From positions 74,810,080 to 74,874,079 of the forward strand of contig NC_133897.1 in the NCBI RefSeq assembly GCF_964199755.1: a stretch of DNA of 64,000 nucleotides, given 5' to 3'. A model generated the notes under the pieces. It made no database searches. It was not told the DNA's origin and saw only the letters and a list, made by a program, of their open reading frames with translations. Origin of the DNA: Larus michahellis. Its lineage: Eukaryota > Chordata > Aves > Charadriiformes > Laridae. Within the stretch, counting starts at the first letter, position 1. Each line of letters begins with the position of its first letter. Below, one piece after another: positions 56,924 through 64,000 of this stretch. The translations under genes were made by a program, and so were the position numbers.

Positions 56924-56945
56924 GCACAATGTATTCTTTTGGATA

Positions 56946-59900
56946 AAAAATTGTCTGTACTACTAACAAAATGACACACTATCTTTTCTTTAACCAAAAC
57001 ATAATTTTATTTAAAAAATAAAGTTTTATTTTATTTATGTTGACCTCTAGGTTTTTATTTACGTTTATATATAGCTTGCAGACTTATAAGCCTATAAAAT
57101 TTTGTACATGTAGTTGTCTTAACGGAGAGCAGAGATTAAAAAACCCCATTATCTCGAGAAGGACATTTTTAAAAAAATCATTACCGAGCACATACCGAAA
57201 ATTAGGTGCTGTGAAAAAAATGATATACTGGTGAATCAGAGCCGGGTGCTCCCTCCCCCTCAAGAAAAAAGAAAAGCTCCGTAGTCAATGCCAACAAAAT
57301 CATCTCACGGTTGTGAACTTTAGTGAAATCTTGCAGGAGACGGATTATTTCTGATTGATGGTTCGTGTTTTAGTGGCATGCACAGATTGACATTTTGAGA
57401 TGGTGGTGTCGGTTTATAAGGGACTGAAATTTTTATCTTGGAGTTTCCTCTTGTGGAAACCAGTTGGAAAATAGGGGAGCTTGCTTTTAAAAAAATGGAG
57501 CGTATGTCTTGAAGATGGGTTGTAAAAACATGTGAGAATTCAGACTTTGAATCTATTTTCTTTGGCCCAGGGGGTAGGTGAAGTCAGGATCAGGCTGGAT
57601 TATATTATATCATAGGAAGGGAGGCTAATGCAGTTTAGAATGTAAAGGCATTTTAAAGAGATGGTCTCCTTTAAGTGCTGATGATATTTTGGTGGTGGCG
57701 GCTGATTTTTCTCTTTTTCCTTCCCTCCCTGCCCCTCTCTCTCTGTCTCTCTCCTTTTTTTTCCCTTTGTGCTCAGGCAGAAATTGAGGAGGTTAAGAGG
57801 GAGGTGTTTACAATAAAGCTGCAAAGAGAATTAACATTTGCTCATATATTTTGACGTTTGGTAGGGCTGGTGAAGCAAAGCATTAGATAAAGCCCAAGAT
57901 GTTTCATTTTGCTTTGGTAATCTACTTATGGAAGGCAGTGTAAAATCAATCTTGCCAAGCAGAAAGAGAGTTGGTGGAGTCTAAATTCTATTTTCGAGAG
58001 CCAGCCAGTTTATAAAAACGGTGAATATTTTTTTCCTATAAATTGAAAGTGGATCTTTTGAATGCAAAGCTGCAATTGTTTTAAGAACAGTTATTTATTA
58101 TTTCCAAGAGAGACTGGTTAACTGTAAAGTAGATGTAACAAAATAATGAGGTGAATGAACCCTAACTGTACATATTCTTGACATAAATGAAATGCACAGT
58201 ATTGTAGCAGGTGAAGTGAAGCATTGTCTATCAGGGCTGTTTTTCTTGGCTGCATCTCAGATTGTGTGTGGGATCCTAACCTCAGGCACAATAGCATTCA
58301 TAAACAGCAATACATTGCTGCTCTTTCTACAGCAACACATAAATACTCATTTTTAAACGAAAACAATCTTATTAAATACCATTCATTCATATCTGGATTT
58401 ACAGATGCTTGTTACTTTTTGAAACCTGTACCCAATATAATCGTTTTATACTGGGCAATGTATAAAGCAGTCTTATGCTAGAACATTATAAGGTCATAAT
58501 AAATAATGTTTTAAAGATATAATTAGCTACTTTACGCTAGGAGAGCGCATTTTAAGTATCCTGCTGCTGCACTAGCAAGCCACCAGAAAAGAGAAATGAA
58601 ATGACCTTGCATAGATTTCTTTATTGCTATTATTTCTAAGGAAGGGTTTTACAGGCGATAATGGAAATCAGACTAGCTTCGGTTCAGCCTCTTTTGCTGT
58701 GACCAATATGCAGTTACTAAAACGCGCTAATTACTTCAGCGTTCTTTGGACGCGTTTTTAACGTTGTGATCAATGCGCAGCAGTGAAATTCTAGGTCATG
58801 CTTTTATACAATAAACAAAAATCTGCTTCTGCCTTTTTCCGCCCTCCCCCCCCCGATTGGCTGAAATGAGGGTGAGCGGTGGCTGAACGTTAGACCGTTG
58901 CTGCCACGCTAAGCTAATTCCTACATGTGAACCAAAATACAGCTCGGTGCTCTTTCACTGTGAACAAGGACAGCCCTCCTCTTTGTACCATAATTTACCC
59001 CACCCTCCAAAAATCGAATATTAATATAATTTGAGATTTAACTGGTGGAACAGCCATCAGGACAGCAATGCCCCGCAGCTGAAATAATATTTAAAATAGA
59101 AGGGATTTGACATTTGAGAAGTCAGTGGCTTGAAATACCCAGTTGTACTTAGCTAATTCAGTCCTTAACCTCTGGTTTCAAATAAATCAATTACAGTCGA
59201 TTCCACTTCAGTTCAGAAGTGCACGAGGTTTTTAGTTAATTGAATACATTTTATTCACTTGCTAGGAGTATTCATTTATCCAAACCCTTACATTTAGAGG
59301 CGATTTCTTTATTGTCCATGATAAATTCGACTGCGTAATCAGATCAGCTCCTCGTTTGTTTACTCGTCTTCTGCGTCGCATTTAAATTCCGGAATGTGCA
59401 CTTCCCTCTCCCTCCTTGGTTACGTGCATGTCTCAGCCCAGACCAGATTCCCAGAGCGGCAGCCCTCGCATTCCCAAAGTGGAGCTAAAATAACAAGCGC
59501 CCTCCCGACGGGGGAGCAGCGTCCCAGCTAGTGAGGGCAAAGTGATTTAAAACCTCCGCTCGATAATCGAACGCGAAAAGTCGGGGGTGTAAAAAAGAAA
59601 TGGTGTCCCGCACACCTTTTCTGAATCAAAAGGCTACATCTCAGCTCCCTGCAGGAGCGGTTAACTCTCAGAGCAGATTCAGAGACGGCTCAGTGTCGGT
59701 GGGAGAAGATTTTTGTCGAGCGCTGGGCAACACAGTTGTGTCGCTGATCCACTTCCAGCGGATGCTGATACCCACCCTACTTTGCGTGTGGTGTTTGCAG
59801 AATCCTGCTGGCGTTTGTTGGCTGTTTTGGAAAGGAAAGGGGTTAATTAGCGTCATTATCAATCACTAATGCTTGTCTAACGTGTCCAAAGAATAATCAA

Positions 59901-62790
59901 GTTAGGGGACTGCATGAAGCTAACATCTGCTTCATTCCAGCTAAAGATTTTTCCCTATATCGTTCAATTATTGGAAGTCTACACTGGTTTCAGGCTTTGT
60001 CAGGGCTATAAAACAGGGTCAGATCGTTAGAAATCTAGAATGGAGGGGAAAGTGCAATATAAATAACAAATGGCTTAATTATTTGAGTTACAGGTGCAAG
60101 AATGGCCATGAAAATGAGCAGGGATTACTAGAATGTGTTCCTTTCTTTTTATCTCCAATATGGAGAAAAAAAGAAATTGGCCAAGCCCGGTTCTGAAATC
60201 ATTTATTCTGCATAGGTTGGAGCCGCTCTATTTGCAATATGTGGTTTGGTAACCCCAAACTCTCCAAAATAAGTAGTTTAAAGCAAGCGATTGGAAGGAG
60301 AAGAAAACTAAAGGGATTTCATGACTAGTGGAGTCTTACCAGCTTCAGAATACCAAAATAACCCTGTCTCTCTTCTTCTAGTTGAAGTCTCTAGGCTTTC
60401 TTGGCTGGCTGAAACAGCTGATATTTTAGGCAGGGTAAATAGAAATATAGTTTATGATGGTCATAAACATTTGTGTCCTTGAACTGTTACTCCTCCATTC
60501 TGGTGCTGTAGATACAAAGGTGACAGGTCTGTGGTCTTTAATTCTCTCTTACAACCCCTGTAGTCATGTCTCTCTGGTGCTGAGTTCAACGTTGGTGGCC
60601 CAAAGGGCCAAAATTTATTATCTAACCAATGGAGCGGGTAGAGCACCTTCACTGAGTGAACGCAGCATGGAAACCAGACAAAGACTAAGCAGAGCTTTCT
60701 GGTTGGGTAGGAGCAACCCGTTGGTTCCCGGTGGCATTTTTCTTTTAGGCTCTGATTTTGCAAGGCAGGTGCCAGCGCTCAGAGTCTGTCCTTGAGAACC
60801 TGTGTGAGTCCCTCGCTCTCCAAACCAGGGCCCTGGGGTTACTCCAAGCTCCGTGATTGCTGTCCTGTTCATAGTCATGGAGACACCTTCAAACCAGTAA
60901 ACTGGAGAAGCACAACCTAGGTGTAGAAGGAATCATCTTGTGTTTGGAGCAGGAAGGTGGAGGACTGACGGGTGTGAAGTCTGAGCCATTTCAGCATGTC
61001 GTTGCTCAAATGTGCTGTGCACACACACTTCCTAGTTTCTATAGGAGATCTGTAGGCTCTACATGAAGACCTTCTCCATCCAGAGATGCTCTCGGGCCCC
61101 AGTGCTGTTGTTGCCTGTGGTATAGTCCGTTCCCTTTGCAATACTCTATTGAAAACAGATGCAGGGACTCCGAATAGAGGGTTGTTTTTTAGCAGGAGTG
61201 TGGGCTGTGGACTTACACTCGCAGTCTGGGGGATGTATATTGCTTCTACGCGAGGTTTTTGGTTATGTTCCTACCTGCTTGTTCATCCTGCAAAACTTCT
61301 TGCCTCGGCGCTGCTTTGGACACAGCCAGCCCCCTCCTCTCTGTGTACGATCCACCCTGAGCCCCAAAGCTGAGGATAAAGAAGCGGAGGTGTGAAATAT
61401 TTGGGGCATGTTTCTGATTGTAGAGCAGAGCATTTTTCGGAGCTCCCAGGAGAAAGGGGAGAGCTGCCTTCCCTTCTCTCTTTCGTCCTCCCTCCCTTCT
61501 ACAGCTACTGGCCGTCTCCCCTCCCTCCAGCACGTCCTCTTTGCTCTCTTCCTTGCTGCTGGATGCTGCTGCCTGTGCTTGTCCTGCCTCTCCTCTGATG
61601 CTGTGGCTGTTCCTCTCTTGTGATGGAGGTTACCTTTCTATCCTGCAAGCAGGGCAGCTTGGACATAGCTGGGGAGACACCCCACGCTGTGGCACATGCC
61701 GGTGCACCCAGGCAGGGGAAGGGCAGTGGGGCAGCGCTGGGGGGGGATGGCAGGGTCTGCATCTGGTCTCGGTGCTCCTTTCCTCGTTAGGCCTGATGAA
61801 CTACGCTATAATAGCGCTAAAAAGTTGTTCCTGCCATCCCTGCACAGGTTTTGGAGCCTGTGGCTCTTGGTATGGGTGTAGATGATGCAGGCCAGAAGCT
61901 GATGGGTGTCCTGTTGCCGCAGAGCCTGGGTGCGGGCTGTTCCTGTGGCGCTGGTGTTTGGGGCAGGGGCTGGCAGGCTGGCTGCTGGGGCTTCTCCCCA
62001 TGCCCTTGTGAGAGCTTGCAGCCATCCTGCTGTCAAGGAGGGGGTTTTGCAGGGAGCTCGGGAAAGGCAGAGAAAGCTGGAGGTGGATGTGGCCTGGAAG
62101 AATATCAGGTGGAAAAGAGGCAATTGAGGGTTTTGGCCCTGTATCTCCAGGAGAGCCTGGATGAGGGCCCTGGTAGAGGGGACAGAGATCACCTCGTCAC
62201 TTGCTGCAGCTGCTTTTGGAAAGTTTTCTGGGAAAGGGCCGGGGAAACTGGAGCCTCCAGCAGGACTGGCTGCTGCTACGACCCTCTTGGAGGCCGGCTG
62301 TTTATTTGTTCGCACTGTCATACCCGGGGAGGTTTTTCACCTAGGGTGCTGCTTTCTCCCTGCCTCTCTGTCTGCCCGCGTGTAGGGATGTGTACGCATG
62401 TGGCTGTACGTGGAGGTGTGCGTGCATCCACCTTTATGGGTGTTCGTGTGTATGTGCGTATCTATCTATTTATCTTTATGGGCGTGTGTATTTATCTCTC
62501 CATCCCTGAGACTTTTGGAGAGGCTGGGAGAAGAGGGGGTGGGGTGGGCTGTCTCCCGGATAGTTGATATTCCAGGTTCAGCCTCTTTCTCCGCTCTCAT
62601 TCTCTAAACCCAGCCAGGGGGAGTGTCGCCCCAGGCCGAACATATGCTTCTTTCCATTGCACTAATCCACCTTCAGCGTGGAGGAATAATTGCTCGAGTG
62701 TCCATGGCTCCTCGGCGCTTTGTCCCTCGCTGGCTCCCATCAGCTTGGCACACGCCATTTCAATCAAATCCTTTCAGAGCCCTGTCTCCT
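56946..62790. other. Downstream intergenic; no gene recognised
   Basis: Mainly AT-rich single-copy DNA to about 60 kb, then more neutral sequence. No frame matches a known family. A further AATAAA occurs near 57,017. The block 58,480-59,560 looks like candidate regulatory DNA (next entry). Confidence 0.45.
58480..59560. promoter_or_regulatory. Candidate conserved noncoding block downstream of TFAP2A
   Basis: Non-repetitive, dense in homeodomain-type TAAT/ATTA words (CGCTAATTACTTC near 58,724), GTTGTGATCAATG, ATTGGCTG (CCAAT-box complement), GGAATGTG (TEAD-like) and TTGTTTAC (Fox-like). It has intact CpGs in an otherwise AT-rich setting, which is unusual for unselected methylated DNA. Its function is inferred only from appearance. 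Confidence 0.3.
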
Positions 62791-64000
62791 TTTATCACGT
62801 CCCCGCTCCGGCGAGAGGAGGGAGGGGAAGATCGGGCTCCCCGCTGCCCGAGGGGTGGACAAGCCGGGCCGGCTCCCCCTTCCCCGAGGTGGGGGTGGTG
62901 GTGGTGTCAGGGGGGGCCTCCCGCCCCACCGGGAACAAAAGGGCCACCGAGCAGCACCGGGATGAGTTTGCTCTGCCTGCAGAGTATTTTGTTGTTGTTG
63001 ATGGAAACAAAACAAAACAAAAAAAAGCAAAGCAAAGAAAAGCAAAGAAAGGCCGTCCCGCCCGGTGGTTGAGCTCTCTCCCCTGATGAGGTGAGGGGGG
63101 GGCAGCTCCGGTAAGCCACCCCGGGCAGCCAAACCGTGCGCGCCGGGGCAGGGAGGGTGTTTGTGAAACCTTCACCTCTCGGGAGTTGTGCGGCTGGTGA
63201 CAGGGCAAACACTGGGAATTAGCGGCTGGAAAACTCCTCCGACACCCCCCCCGTGGCCGGGAGAAGGAGGGGGTTTGTAGGAATCTGCCTTCACCCCGGC
63301 TTTGCCCCCTCGTCCCGCGGGACAGAGCCGCTGGGCAGGGAGAGAGGCAGGGATGCTCATACCCTCCCCGGCCGGACCGAGGGGAGGCCCGCGGGAGCCG
63401 GGCCGGGACCCTCGGAGGGGCGGCGTGGGCCAGGCTCTGCCCCACGGCAGAGAAGGGCTCCGTCTTTTATTTATTTATTATTTTTCCTCCCTTCCCTTTC
63501 AGGCGAGGCGGTCGCGGATGTTGCGAAGGGGGTTAAAAATTCCTCCTAGGAGCCCCGAGCTGAGGTAGTGAAAGGAGAGGGAGGCAGGATGGTTAACCAA
63601 GGGAGATTTAAAATTAGAGGCCGGGGGGGGGGGGGAAGGAGAAAGATGTGCGCAATCTTTACATCCTTGCGGGACTGTTTCGCTCGTTCTGGGATTGCTG
63701 ATGGGGGACAGCCCCCACCCCGGGCCCACCTTTCCCGGGAAGGCCGCCGCGCTCCCTAAGGCGGTTTGGAGAGGGCGGGGGGCGCGATGCCTGCTAACCT
63801 GCCCGCCTTGCTGCTGGGAAACAGGGCTGGCTGCCAGGCGGGCCGGGTTGGGGGGGGCTCCGAGGGGGTCCCGCCTCCCCCGTCAGCTCTTTGGGGTCGC
63901 CGCAGGTGAGGAGCGAGGCGGGGTGTCGGGGCACCGCCGGGATGCCCGCACTTCGCACCCCTCCATCCGCCCCCCTCCCCGGCGAAGCTGCCGCGGGAAC
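62790..64000. other. CpG-rich stretch at the window end; no gene assigned
   Basis: GC-rich with many CG dinucleotides, interrupted by an A-rich AAAACAAAACAAAAAAAAGC segment near 63,010-63,050. No exon of a known protein could be read on either strand; the frames are composition artefacts. It could be a promoter of a noncoding RNA or of a gene beyond the window. Confidence 0.45.

Larger units (their letters stand above)
55154..56945 (+). other. TFAP2A: TFAP2A 3' UTR (end approximate)
   Basis: Downstream of the stop the sequence is first C/T-rich, then strongly A-rich (55,500-55,650), then AT-rich. AATAAA hexamers lie at 55,516-55,521, 55,802-55,807, 56,197-56,202, 56,259-56,264, 56,658-56,663 and 56,918-56,923. 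Which are used cannot be told from sequence. The 56,658 and 56,918 sites would give 3' UTRs of about 1.5 and 1.8 kb. The A-rich stretch could cause internal priming in cDNA work. Confidence 0.6.

Overview
The window is vertebrate nuclear DNA and almost certainly avian. It carries chicken-repeat (CR1) LINE fragments, two avian-type endogenous retrovirus LTRs, compact introns and very GC/CpG-rich promoter DNA. It holds the conserved GCNT2 - TFAP2A neighbourhood, with the two genes arranged head to head. GCNT2 reads on the minus strand at the left and TFAP2A on the plus strand at the right. The species cannot be named from the sequence alone.

Left part (1-14,263, minus strand): two alternative first coding exons of GCNT2, the I-branching beta-1,6-N-acetylglucosaminyltransferase. 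The distal one (13,342-14,263) is intact. The proximal one (1,680-2,602) has a 2-bp deletion that shifts the frame near its end, and a solo ERV LTR sits 42 bp upstream of its ATG. Over about 460 bp the two exons are nearly identical even at synonymous positions, with abrupt edges, as expected after gene conversion. The shared exons 2 and 3 of GCNT2 are not in the window and should lie to the left of position 1. A second, older LTR lies at 7.7-8.2 kb.

Middle part (14.3-31.5 kb): an intergenic interval with no convincing gene. It holds an old CR1 copy, two decayed pieces resembling a Ty3/Gypsy-type pol gene (an integrase core and a stretch that fits the segment before the reverse transcriptase core), small repeats, and AT-rich blocks that look like candidate regulatory DNA.

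Right part (31.5-57 kb, plus strand): the complete TFAP2A gene, encoding transcription factor AP-2 alpha. Three known alternative first exons (1c, 1a, 1b, in that order) lie in a long CpG-rich domain and all splice in phase 0 to exon 2. Exons 2-7 follow with consensus splice sites. The 1a, 1b and 1c products come to 437, 431 and 433 residues, the same lengths as the mammalian isoforms. Between 1a and 1b lies an open ATG-to-donor segment (41,541-41,711) of exactly 57 codons, also phase 0, which is a candidate additional first exon. The 3' UTR contains several AATAAA signals between 55.5 and 56.9 kb.

The last part (57-64 kb) is downstream noncoding DNA with conserved-looking AT-rich blocks, ending in another CpG-rich stretch (62.8-64 kb) for which no gene can be assigned. 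No bacterial, CRISPR, tRNA or rRNA features were seen.
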